From Acidobacteriota bacterium (GTDB taxonomy: Bacteria > Acidobacteriota > Holophagae > Acanthopleuribacterales > Acanthopleuribacteraceae), in assembly GCA_030066195.1 (NCBI GenBank), contig JASJCB010000028.1, positions 1 through 51,038 of the forward strand: a stretch of DNA of 51,038 nt, read 5' to 3'. The position numbers and the translations under genes are program-made. Each line of letters opens with the position of its first letter. The stretch's first letter is position 1. Positions 6,939-14,801 of this stretch are shown here, piece by piece. Under the pieces are notes generated by a model, which was not told where the DNA came from, made no database searches, and was given only the letters and a program-made list of their open reading frames with translations.

Positions 6939-8777
6939 TTAATTGTCGTCGCAAGCCTCCAGCCAGTTGACCGCATGGCTCGCCAGATCCTGCCGGGTAG
7001 TTGCCGCGCCGGAATTGATCATGGTGATCAGGTCTTGGATCCCGGCAACACCGTCGCCGTTAACGTCGATATCGCAGATGCCGACCACGGTTGCCCCGAA
7101 GACCGTGAAGCTGAAGACCGGACTGATCGCCAGGCCGTTGGGAGCGTTGTCGTCTTCCACATACCAGCGACCGAACCATTGGCCGGACATTGTAGAGGGA
7201 ATAGCCAGGTTAACCGATGCATAACCTTCGCCCTGGCCGGCGCCCTGCAGGCTCACCGTTTCACGGGCGAAGCCGGCTTGGGTGGGAATGGTCTCGCCGA
7301 TGCCGGGGTCGGCGCTGTCGATCACCAGTACGGCGTTTGCCAAGCCCAGGCCGTCGTAGACGCCTACCGTGAAACTTGGGTTTCCGGCCAGGGGGGGTTC
7401 TACGGCGATGACTTGGGGAACGAATCCACCGCTTCCCGCCTCACCTTCACTACTGACCACGGGAACCCGGTTGGATTCGGCATATAGCGTGGGGCGGTCG
7501 AAGGGCGGCAGTTCTGCCGCGGCGCGAGGGTCCGTCATGGGGCGGCTCATAAAGGCTACCAGGGCGGCGCGTTCCTGCGGGTTCAAGTTCAGGTTTTGGA
7601 TGTTGTTATTTTTATTGGGGGCGTTGAAATCACCGCCGCGATTGTAGAAATCGACGACTTCTTCCAGCGTTTCGAAGCGACCGTTGCGCATGAAGGAAGT
7701 ACGCAGGGCCACGTTCCGCAGGCCGGGCGTGCGCATGCGGCCGCGATCGGCATTGTTGCCGGTTTCCTCGAACCGACCCAAATCCTCATTTTGGGGACGG
7801 ACGCCGATGTAATGGTAGTTGTTATCCGAAAGCACCGGACCCTCGTGGCAGTTGACGCAGTTGCGGTTGATGAACAGTTGACGACCCTGTTCTTCCTGGG
7901 CGGTCAGGGCGTTATTATCGCCGCGCAGGAAATCGTCCAGCGGTGTCTGGTCGGAAATCAGGGTGCGTTCGTAGGTCGCGATGGCCATGGCGATGCGCAC
8001 CGGGGTGACTTCTTCATCGCCGAATGCTTCGTTGAAGAGTTCCGGGTAGCCGCGGTCGTCGATCCAGGTCTCCAGGGCGTCCGGCATGTCGGGTACAAGC
8101 GCCAGGGGTTTGGAGGCGGCAATGCGGGCGGCCACGTCGTTCCAGTCGCGGTCGATGTGGCTCATCTCAGCGGTGCTGACGGGCGGGCCCAAGACCTGGG
8201 ATTCCAGGGCGGCGCCGTTGGGGAGGATGATTTCCCCGGTCAAGGGATCTTCAAAGGTATCCACGGCGCGACCGTCCCAAAACAGTTCCTGAGAATAGGC
8301 GGCATCGGTTGCCGGGGGCGCTTTCCGGCCCGTTATCTGTTCAAGCAGACCGAAATCGACGGACCAGCCGTAGGTACCGTCGTCGAAATTCAACGGCACG
8401 CCGGGAGAACCGGTGATGTCGTCCGCGTTACCGAAGATGCCGTCCGGTCCGGGATTGGTGGTGAAACCCTCCAGGCTGCGACCGTCGCCGCCGCCGGACC
8501 CGGGCAGGTGGCAGGTGCCGCAGGAAACCGTACGCGTGGACGACATCTGTTCATCCCAAAACAAAACCTTGCCCAGGTTGACCTTCGCTTCCGTGATGGG
8601 ATTGCCCTGGGGTACCGGCGGAGGGTCTAGAGGCGCCAGTTGATTATTGCCTCCGCCGCCGCCACCACCGCCGGGCCCTCCGCCCCCGGGTCCGCCGCCG
8701 CCCCCGGGTCCGCCCTGTGCAAGCAACATGTTGGTAGCCATCAAAAAGAAAGTAAGGATTACGGCAATCTTACGCAT
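6939..8777 (-). CDS. Secreted di-haem cytochrome c peroxidase/MauG-like protein with dockerin-like tail
   Basis: 612 aa. The signal peptide (MRKIAVILTFFLMATNMLLA, cleavage about residue 21) directs export. A Gly/Pro tract of about 25 residues follows. Two CXXCH haem sites, CGTCH and then CVNCH, lie in the arrangement of the bacterial di-haem peroxidase/MauG family, with GKVLFWDEQMS and RTPGLRN typical of the group. After a ~130-residue linker domain, the C-terminus has DIDVNGDGVAGIQDLI, a single calcium-binding dockerin-type loop. It probably oxidises or reduces a periplasmic or surface substrate; the dockerin-like end may anchor it. ATG is at 8777, and a terminator follows the gene. Confidence 0.88.
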   Translation of the reverse strand: MRKIAVILTFFLMATNMLLAQGGPGGGGGPGGGGPGGGGGGGGNNQLAPLDPPPVPQGNPITEAKVNLGKVLFWDEQMSSTRTVSCGTCHLPGSGGGDGRSLEGFTTNPGPDGIFGNADDITGSPGVPLNFDDGTYGWSVDFGLLEQITGRKAPPATDAAYSQELFWDGRAVDTFEDPLTGEIILPNGAALESQVLGPPVSTAEMSHIDRDWNDVAARIAASKPLALVPDMPDALETWIDDRGYPELFNEAFGDEEVTPVRIAMAIATYERTLISDQTPLDDFLRGDNNALTAQEEQGRQLFINRNCVNCHEGPVLSDNNYHYIGVRPQNEDLGRFEETGNNADRGRMRTPGLRNVALRTSFMRNGRFETLEEVVDFYNRGGDFNAPNKNNNIQNLNLNPQERAALVAFMSRPMTDPRAAAELPPFDRPTLYAESNRVPVVSSEGEAGSGGFVPQVIAVEPPLAGNPSFTVGVYDGLGLANAVLVIDSADPGIGETIPTQAGFARETVSLQGAGQGEGYASVNLAIPSTMSGQWFGRWYVEDDNAPNGLAISPVFSFTVFGATVVGICDIDVNGDGVAGIQDLITMINSGAATTRQDLASHAVNWLEACDDN

Positions 8778-8950
8778 GTCTTCTATTCCTCCCCAAAGTA
8801 TTCCGGAGCTTCCGATTCATTTAGGTTCCGGCCGCTTCACTACAAAGATTAAGGCCACATTGTGGTGAAAATATGGAGGGCGCGGGCTGAGGCCGGTTTT
8901 GATGATGCAGCTCACAAAAAGGGCGGCATGGTTTTGCGGTTGCGCCAAAC

Positions 8951-8984
8951 AAAAAAGCGGGCAACCGGAAAACCGGCGCCCGCT
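8951..8984 (-). terminator. Intrinsic terminator of the cupin gene
   Basis: The stem AGCGGGC/GCCCGCT (8956-8962 with 8978-8984) has an inner CCGG-AAAA-CCGG extension. On the minus strand it is followed by six T residues. It stands just past the stop codon of the cysteine-dioxygenase-like gene. Confidence 0.87.
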
Positions 8985-9010
8985 CCGTTTCAGTTTTTGA
9001 TATGCTGTTG

Positions 9011-9898
9011 TCAGGCGTCCTGGTAACGCGCCTTCAAATCGGCGGCAACGCGAACCTCGTTCCAGAAGATGTTCCAGCGGTTCATATCGCGAACACGGCC
9101 CTCGTCATCGGTCAGGGCCGCCATATCGCGGAGGAACCATTCGCGTTGAGAGGCGGAAAATAATTGGTCGCGGATATCCTCGGCCTGTTTGCGGAACCGC
9201 TGCTGCTCTTCCTCGTCACGCAGGTGCGGCAGGAAGGTGTGGATTCGCTTCAACATTTCGGCGTGGTGGCGCAGGAAGGTAGGATAATCGGCCTTCACTC
9301 CCGTTTCGCGATCGCTGATATCCGATTCCGGTAGGCAGAAGAACACGCCGCCCGTGGTGAATTGAACTTTGTTTTCGTATAAATCGTAAATGCGCGAGTC
9401 CCCGGTGATATCGCCGTTGTGATCGTAGGAGCCGTACATATGCAGGGAACAGAACGGCGCCTGGTCCACATTGCCCATTTGGTGGATCAGGTCGTGGGTC
9501 ACGGGGTTGACGGTTCCCGGGCTGAAGGCATTGCGAACCCTGGTTACCAGGGTGTCGTTTTTGAATTCAAATACCGCGTGTTCGGCATTACCGAAGCTTT
9601 TGACGGCGCCCCACTGGGCGGTGCCGTGGTCATGGATGGAACTGAAATCGCCCACGGTCCAACTCATGACCATGATTTCAAAGAACCCGCCGTCATAGGC
9701 CGGCTTACGGCCGTACCCGTCGCGTGCGGGATGACCGAAGTCGGCCCAAGGCATCACATCCTCGGTTTGAACATTGGCTTCAATCACGAAATCTCTGGCT
9801 CGTTCCGGCGTAATATCGGTTCGTTGACTCTCCACCAGGCGAACCAGACGCTGGATTCCCGGAGGAAGATGATTGATCTTCTCAGGGTTGATGCTCAT
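9011..9898 (-). CDS. Cysteine dioxygenase-like cupin protein
   Basis: 295 aa from ATG 9898, chosen over an upstream in-frame start because GAGGAG lies 7 nt upstream of it. The cupin metal site is visible: SSIHDHGTAQWGAVK (H89, H91) and a later SLHMYGSYDH (H153), the 3-His pattern of cysteine-dioxygenase-type thiol dioxygenases, which use Fe(II) and O2 to make sulfinic acids. At 295 aa it is longer than typical bacterial CDO (~200 aa); the extra part is a charged helical C-terminus of about 100 residues. The substrate could be Cys, a mercapto acid or something else. It has its own terminator and seems monocistronic. Confidence 0.75.
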   Translation of the reverse strand: MSINPEKINHLPPGIQRLVRLVESQRTDITPERARDFVIEANVQTEDVMPWADFGHPARDGYGRKPAYDGGFFEIMVMSWTVGDFSSIHDHGTAQWGAVKSFGNAEHAVFEFKNDTLVTRVRNAFSPGTVNPVTHDLIHQMGNVDQAPFCSLHMYGSYDHNGDITGDSRIYDLYENKVQFTTGGVFFCLPESDISDRETGVKADYPTFLRHHAEMLKRIHTFLPHLRDEEEQQRFRKQAEDIRDQLFSASQREWFLRDMAALTDDEGRVRDMNRWNIFWNEVRVAADLKARYQDA

Positions 9899-10083
9899 AA
9901 CGTCGCTCCTCACTGCAGCTCTGAACAGAGTGCCTTGCACAATAATTGGTTTGGACAGCTCATATGGTTTGTATGGCTCTCGGCTTGAAAAGCTGTCAAA
10001 ATTCTTTGTCCTCTAAGGGAATGAATGCATCACAATGATCCGGGACTTCCTATTATAACAAAGTTCTGCCGGCGCTTGCAGCC

Positions 10084-10644
10084 CTAACCCAACTCGGGCT
10101 TGTAGGGGGGGACATCGTCCAGGATTAGTTGCATGATCACAACATCTTGCCACTTGCCGTCACGAAAACCGATTTCCCGCTGCCTGCCTACTACCTCGTA
10201 CCCAAGCCGTTCGTTGTAGGCAATGCTGGCTTCATTGACCGCGAAGATCTTGGCGACCAGGTGATGATAGCCCAGTTGCTTGCAACGGTCGATCAGGGCC
10301 AGTTTCATGCGGGTTCCGTAACCCCTGCGCACCTGGCCGCCCCTCAGGTAAACCGAGGTTTCGCAACAGACCCGATAGCCGATGCGGTCGCTGTAGCGCT
10401 TGATGATTCCCCAACCCAGAATACCGTTGTTGTCTTCCAATACAAGAATCGTCTCGCGGTCGTTGAATCCGCGGATCAGGTTTTCGATTCCTGCCGTGGT
10501 TTTCAGTTCCGTGTCCATGGTGCTGCCGCCGGAGCGGATGTGTTCGTTGTAGATCTCGGCGATCGCCGCCGCATCATCGATGGTACAGTCCCTGATGACC
10601 GAAGTGTCAACGCTCCGGCCGGATGACTTTGCCGCATGTGTCAT
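10084..10644 (-). CDS. GNAT N-acyltransferase (phosphinothricin acetyltransferase-like)
   Basis: 186 aa with GNAT features: IRDCTIDDAAAIAEIYNEHI at the N-terminus, a β4/α3 acyl-CoA loop VRRGYGTRMKLALID (consensus RGxGxG/A), and AVNEASIAYNERLGYEVVG as the C-terminal motif. It transfers an acyl group from acyl-CoA to an amine; this subfamily acts on amino acids or their analogues. The ATG at 10644 lies inside the 3' end of the amidohydrolase gene (38 nt overlap) with no better in-frame start, so the two are co-translated. Beside an NSAR-type racemase and a deacylase, an N-acylating role on D-amino acids is attractive but inferred. Confidence 0.85.
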   Translation of the reverse strand: MTHAAKSSGRSVDTSVIRDCTIDDAAAIAEIYNEHIRSGGSTMDTELKTTAGIENLIRGFNDRETILVLEDNNGILGWGIIKRYSDRIGYRVCCETSVYLRGGQVRRGYGTRMKLALIDRCKQLGYHHLVAKIFAVNEASIAYNERLGYEVVGRQREIGFRDGKWQDVVIMQLILDDVPPYKPELG

Positions 10645-12172
10645 CGGTGATCACCCCGTCCCTTATGGCGCGCCTGCCGTTGATCCACAGGTGGGCGACG
10701 CCCTCAGAAAACCGTCTCGGATTCTGGTAAGTGGCATTATCCGCGAAACGATCCGGGTCCATCAACAAAATATCGGCCCAATAGCCCTCTTCGATGCGGC
10801 CCCGATGCTTTAGTCCCATAAAGTCAGCGGGTTGAGAAGTGATTTTTTTCACGGCATCGCCGTAGGACAGCATGCCGCCGGTAAACACGTAACGGTCCAG
10901 GAAACGGCTGAAGGCGCCGTAGGTTCTGGGATGAGGATTGCCGATATCGGTGGCGGCGTTGATGGGGTAGCTCCAGGAGTCGGAGCAAATGATTGCGTCT
11001 TCCCACATGACGGCCGTATCCATATCGTCATCCGAGATGCAATGGTAGACCATCCAGAGTTCGGGGAACCGGCGCACCAGTTCGCAGGCGGCCTCTTGGG
11101 GCGTCATTTGCCACATGGCGGCGATTTCGGTCACTGTTTTGCCGCAAGTGCCGGGGATGTCTTCCGAGATGACCATCATCTCATCCAGGCCGGTCTGGCG
11201 GTCGAGCATCCACTGAATCGATTTTTGACGCCAGGCCTCGGTTTCCAGCTTTTGGGAAATGGCCGCGATGCCGTCGGCGGTGATGTCCTTGGGCAGGAAG
11301 GTGCGCATCTTGGTCGAAACGGCGGTGTAGGGGTAAACATCTACGATGGCCTTGACGCCGTGTTCCTCGCGATAAGCCTCGATATGGCGAATCATGCCGG
11401 GAATCTTGCCCCAGTTAATTTTATCCGCGGCTTTCAGATGGCTGATCAGCACGGGAATACCCGAGCCGCGGCCTATTTCCAAGGCCTCGTCTACCGCTTC
11501 TTTCAGGTGGGTGCGTTCGTCGCGGATGTGCGAGGCGTAAAAGCCGCCGTGTTTGGCAACCACCTTGCCCAGTTCAATCAATTCGGAGGTTTCGGCAAAG
11601 CAACCCGGCGGGTAGACCAGCCCGCTGGACAGGCCGAAGGAACCCTCGCTCATGGCCTCGTCCAGGGAGGTCTTCATCTGTTCCAATTCGTCGTCGCTGA
11701 GGGCTTCCCAATCTTCCAGGCTGCCGTGGCGCAGAGTACTGTGTCCCACCAGGGTGGCCAGGTTGATGGGTAAGCCGAAATCTTCGACTCGGGTGAAGTA
11801 GTTATTCAGTGAACGCCAGTCGAAGTTGAAGCCGATTTTCTCACCCTGCTTGTGCATGACCTCCACCAGATGATCGCCGACGGGCGCGGTAGAGGTGCCG
11901 CAATTACCGATCAATTCAAAGCTGACGCCCTGGTACAACTTGTTATCGGCGGCGCCTTTGCGTGTATAGCTCAATCCGGTCGAGGCGTGGGAGTCGATAA
12001 AGCCGGGACTGAGCCACAAGCCCCCGGCGTCCACGGTTTCCTTCGCGGCATCGGCGCCCGGCCTTTCACCCACGTAGGCGATGCGATCGTCTTTGATGCC
12101 CACGGCCATACGCCTGGGTTCGCCGCCGTTTCCATCGTAGACCTCGGCGCCGGTAATCAGGGTATCCAACAT
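10607..12172 (-). CDS. N-acyl-D-amino-acid deacylase (D-aminoacylase) family amidohydrolase
   Basis: 521 aa, the normal family length. It begins MLDTLITGAEVYDGNG and LSPGFIDSHAS, where H62 is kept but the second metal-site residue of the usual HxH is Ser64. The bridging Cys is present in IGNCG (C91). Further metal and catalytic residues are H215 (ASHIRDE), H245 (VLISHLKAA) and D398 (CSDSW), with HPRTYGAFSRFL near the C-terminus. Members hydrolyse N-acyl amino acids with zinc in the cytosol. It starts 3 nt after the enolase stop and overlaps the GNAT gene. Stereo- and acyl-specificity cannot be read from sequence. Confidence 0.87.
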   Translation of the reverse strand: MLDTLITGAEVYDGNGGEPRRMAVGIKDDRIAYVGERPGADAAKETVDAGGLWLSPGFIDSHASTGLSYTRKGAADNKLYQGVSFELIGNCGTSTAPVGDHLVEVMHKQGEKIGFNFDWRSLNNYFTRVEDFGLPINLATLVGHSTLRHGSLEDWEALSDDELEQMKTSLDEAMSEGSFGLSSGLVYPPGCFAETSELIELGKVVAKHGGFYASHIRDERTHLKEAVDEALEIGRGSGIPVLISHLKAADKINWGKIPGMIRHIEAYREEHGVKAIVDVYPYTAVSTKMRTFLPKDITADGIAAISQKLETEAWRQKSIQWMLDRQTGLDEMMVISEDIPGTCGKTVTEIAAMWQMTPQEAACELVRRFPELWMVYHCISDDDMDTAVMWEDAIICSDSWSYPINAATDIGNPHPRTYGAFSRFLDRYVFTGGMLSYGDAVKKITSQPADFMGLKHRGRIEEGYWADILLMDPDRFADNATYQNPRRFSEGVAHLWINGRRAIRDGVITDDTCGKVIRPER

Positions 12173-12175
12173 GAT

Positions 12176-13303
12176 CTAAATCCTTTTGATAATTTGTTTT
12201 TGCAGAAAACGCGTCAGGGCGTCCTCATCAACGGTTACGGGCGCATCGGGACGGGCGACGAAGCCCCGGTCGTCCATGGAGACGGGTCGAGTCACCAGAT
12301 CCTCCTGGAAATAGCGTTTCGAGGGGCTGAGATCGTGCGCCCTGGCGTCGGGGAAACAAGCAGCCAGCCTAAGGTTGGAAGAGCGGCCGATGCTGGTTTC
12401 GAACATGCCGCCGATCCAAACGGGCACGGCGTGCGCCTCGCAAATTTCCGCCATTTCAATGGCAACGGGAATGCCGCCCACGCGCCCGGGCTTGATATTC
12501 AGCTCATCCAAGGCGCCCATGTGCAGGGCCGCGATCAGGTGACCCGGCTCGCTGACGCCCTCGTCCAGGCAGATGACCAGGCCGGGCGCCCTCTTTTTGA
12601 GCGCCGCGCAGAGATCCAACCGGTCAGGACTGAAGGGCTGCTCCAAATTGGCAAGGCCCAGGTCCTGCATGGCAACCAACTGTTCAATGGAGTCTTCATC
12701 GAACGAGCCGTTGGCGTCGCAACCCAGGTATAAATCCGGGAATGCACGGCGAACCGCGGCCAGGTAATCTTGGGGCAATCCCGGTTTGATTTTCAGCTTG
12801 ATGCGATGGTAGCCCTCTTCCACGGAGCGGCCTACCTTGTCCAGCAACGCTTCGGTAGAGGAGTAGAGACCTAGTGAAATGCCGACCGGTATCTTCTCCA
12901 GACGCGGGCGTTCCCAGGCATCCAGGGGGTCTGTTTGCCCGTTGCGACGCCAAAGATCGTGAACGGCATCCAGTACGACGGCTCTGGCGAAGCCCCAGCC
13001 GCGAATCCTGGCGAGTTGGGCGGTCAGGTCGCCGTAAGTTCGGCAGTCCTTCAGGTTTTCGAACAGGAAATCGCCGATCACGGTAGCCACGCCGTCAAGA
13101 TACTCGTGAGAGAAGTAGGGATCGGGCCGGCACGAACATTCGCCGATGCCCCAACGACCGTCCGCATCATACCAGCGCAACAACAAAGCCTGGCGAGAGT
13201 GACGTTTGCCGACAGCCGATTGAAAAGACTCGATTTGAGGCACATCGACAATCAGAATTTCAAGGCGGGAAAGCGTCAGTTCGCGTTCTGAAAAATTAAC
13301 CAT
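12176..13303 (-). CDS. Enolase-superfamily N-acylamino acid racemase / o-succinylbenzoate synthase
   Basis: 375 aa from ATG 13303 with TAGGAG 4 nt upstream; the open frame continues 102 codons further but has no homology-like content. The full MLE/OSBS active site is visible: KLK (K169, K171), DANGS (D196), LEQPF (E221), CLDEG (D247) and NIKPGRVGG (K271), then VWIGGMFETSIGR, typical of the NSAR/OSBS subgroup. Such enzymes racemise N-succinyl or N-acyl amino acids, or make o-succinylbenzoate in menaquinone synthesis. No other men gene is near. The adjacent deacylase and GNAT genes favour the amino-acid racemase role. First gene of a three-gene operon. Confidence 0.88.
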   Translation of the reverse strand: MVNFSERELTLSRLEILIVDVPQIESFQSAVGKRHSRQALLLRWYDADGRWGIGECSCRPDPYFSHEYLDGVATVIGDFLFENLKDCRTYGDLTAQLARIRGWGFARAVVLDAVHDLWRRNGQTDPLDAWERPRLEKIPVGISLGLYSSTEALLDKVGRSVEEGYHRIKLKIKPGLPQDYLAAVRRAFPDLYLGCDANGSFDEDSIEQLVAMQDLGLANLEQPFSPDRLDLCAALKKRAPGLVICLDEGVSEPGHLIAALHMGALDELNIKPGRVGGIPVAIEMAEICEAHAVPVWIGGMFETSIGRSSNLRLAACFPDARAHDLSPSKRYFQEDLVTRPVSMDDRGFVARPDAPVTVDEDALTRFLQKQIIKRI

Positions 13304-13502
13304 GGAACTCCTAATATCCGCCGACAGCCGCCCGCCGTCTGAGATTGTGTTTATCATAACGCGGAACCCGAAATTTGCCAAATCGGTCAAGTCGACCACG
13401 ACGAAAGACGAGTATCGAAGCGCCGAGGGATCTCGCTTGCGAAGCGTCTGTCGTCCTGCTAGACTGATGTTGTTGCGCACATCACGTGCGGTTCCCATGA
13501 CG

Positions 13503-13535
13503 AAAGCCACCTCTTCAGGTGGCTTTTGTCGTTTT
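13503..13535 (+). terminator. Strong intrinsic terminator in the enolase/Rpn intergenic region
   Basis: A perfect 10 bp stem AAAGCCACCT / AGGTGGCTTT (13503-13512 with 13517-13526) with a CTTC loop is followed by TTGTCGTTTTT. No plus-strand gene ends upstream. A second small dyad CGCAC/GTGCG lies about 25 nt before it. It may end a small RNA transcribed from about 13310-13500, or act as an attenuator for the following Rpn-like gene. Confidence 0.7.
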
Positions 13536-13573
13536 TGGAATTGCATTCGCGAATAAAAATTATCGAGGTAACC

Positions 13574-14452
13574 ATGACCAGTGAATCCGAAGCGGTCAGT
13601 CGCAATCACGACGGGCTGACCAAATGGCTGATCCGGCTCTTCTACAAGGATTTCTTTGCTTACTTCTACAACATAACCGACCCTGGGGAGGTGACATTCC
13701 TGGACAAGGAATTGATCACCAAGTACCCGGGCCTCAAGGACAGCCTGGAAGCGGACATGTTTCTAAGCATGATGCTTACCATCGACGGCGAACGGCGGCC
13801 GGCCGTTGTGGTGATTGAGCACAAAGACAAGAAAAAGGACGCTCGGGAACAGCTTTTCGAGTATTTCTGCTACGGTTGGCTGCTTTGGAAGAAACCCATT
13901 TGGGCCATTGCCGTCTACACGGACAAGGCGAGAAGTTGGCGCGTCGATGTTCCACGGGATCTGGTCGTCGGCTACACCCATGAACACGGACCGATCACGT
14001 TCAGCCATGATACAATCAAGGTGAGTCATTCGAAGAGCGCCGACCTGATCGCCGAGGGCAGTCTCTTCTGTTGCTTGTTGGCGCTCCGAGCTGATGACCG
14101 GAACCTGAAAGACCGGGCCGAACTGATTCGGGCTATCTTCCGAGCGGCAAAGGCCATGGGCCCCCGTTTGACGCGTGACCACAAATTACTGATCGCACAA
14201 TATCTGTTAGCTTATGGAAAGGTAACCAAACGAACCGTAGAAGAAATCGAGGAGGAGCAAGACATGGGCTATCCGGCAGAAACAGTGACAGAGTATTTCG
14301 AGAACATTGAAAAACGTGCCGAGAGACACGGGAAGATCAAAGGAGCCCTTGAAAAATTGGAAGAACTCCGGGACCGAGGCATTCTGACCGAAGAAATGTT
14401 CGAGGCTGAATCCGCGCCGCTTCGCCGGGAGCTTGAACGCCTGCAAGACTGA
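13574..14452 (+). CDS. Rpn family recombination-promoting nuclease / PD-(D/E)XK transposase-like
   Basis: 292 aa from ATG 13574 (GAGGT 4 nt upstream). The N-terminal region DGLTKWLIRLFYKDFFAYF and the strand RPAVVVIEHKDKKKDAREQLFEYF contain the ExK (E-H-K) of the PD-(D/E)XK fold and a downstream Gln. These are features of Rpn/YhgA-type nucleases, which can promote RecA-independent recombination. The C-terminus is a charged helical region (YFENIEKRAERHGK...LTEEMFEAE) that is repeated downstream at 14543. No transposon ends are seen. The function here may be defence- or recombination-related. Confidence 0.82.
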   Translation: MTSESEAVSRNHDGLTKWLIRLFYKDFFAYFYNITDPGEVTFLDKELITKYPGLKDSLEADMFLSMMLTIDGERRPAVVVIEHKDKKKDAREQLFEYFCYGWLLWKKPIWAIAVYTDKARSWRVDVPRDLVVGYTHEHGPITFSHDTIKVSHSKSADLIAEGSLFCCLLALRADDRNLKDRAELIRAIFRAAKAMGPRLTRDHKLLIAQYLLAYGKVTKRTVEEIEEEQDMGYPAETVTEYFENIEKRAERHGKIKGALEKLEELRDRGILTEEMFEAESAPLRRELERLQD

Positions 14453-14542
14453 GCGATTTTTTAGTTCCCACCGACCCGATCGAGAACAACAGCCCTCGGA
14501 ACACAATGACGGTGAGGTTCTGGAGTTAATAAGGAGCAAGAC

Positions 14543-14767
14543 GTGGGCTACCCGCCGGAAACCCTGACAGAGTATTTCGAGAATATTGAAAAACGTGCTG
14601 AGAAGCGCGGTGAGATACGCGGAAAGAAACGCGGCGAGAAACGCGGGAAGATCAAAGGAGCCCTTAAAATATTGAAAGAACTGCGAGACCGAGGCATTCT
14701 GACCGAAGAAATATTCGAGGCTGAATCCGCGTCGCTTCGCCGGGAGCTTGGACGCCTGCAAGCCTAA
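14543..14767 (+). CDS. Duplicated C-terminal tail of the Rpn-like protein (74 aa)
   Basis: From GTG 14543 (AAGGAG 6 nt upstream), the ORF repeats the last ~65 residues of the preceding gene: MGYPPETLTEYFENIEKRA ... LRDRGILTEEIFEAES. The duplication at DNA level begins near 'ggagcaagac'. Between the two matching halves there is an insert of basic microrepeats (EKRGEIRG, KKRGEKRG, KIKG). It has no nuclease domain. It may be a separate small protein translated from the same transcript, or just a leftover of tandem duplication. In Rpn families the C-terminal region is the variable, interaction-prone part. Confidence 0.6.
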   Translation: MGYPPETLTEYFENIEKRAEKRGEIRGKKRGEKRGKIKGALKILKELRDRGILTEEIFEAESASLRRELGRLQA

Positions 14768-14801
14768 ACCGTTTCCAAGTCACCGTCGGCTGATGTCGAA
14801 A

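Noticed and set aside
7596..8630. 344 aa plus-strand ORF opposite the MauG-like gene
   Set aside because: Antisense to a gene with a signal peptide and two haem motifs; no protein-like features of its own.
12176..13609. Longest version of the enolase gene (477 aa)
   Set aside because: The first 102 codons lack enolase features and a ribosome site; ATG 13303 has TAGGAG in front and starts at the normal domain boundary.
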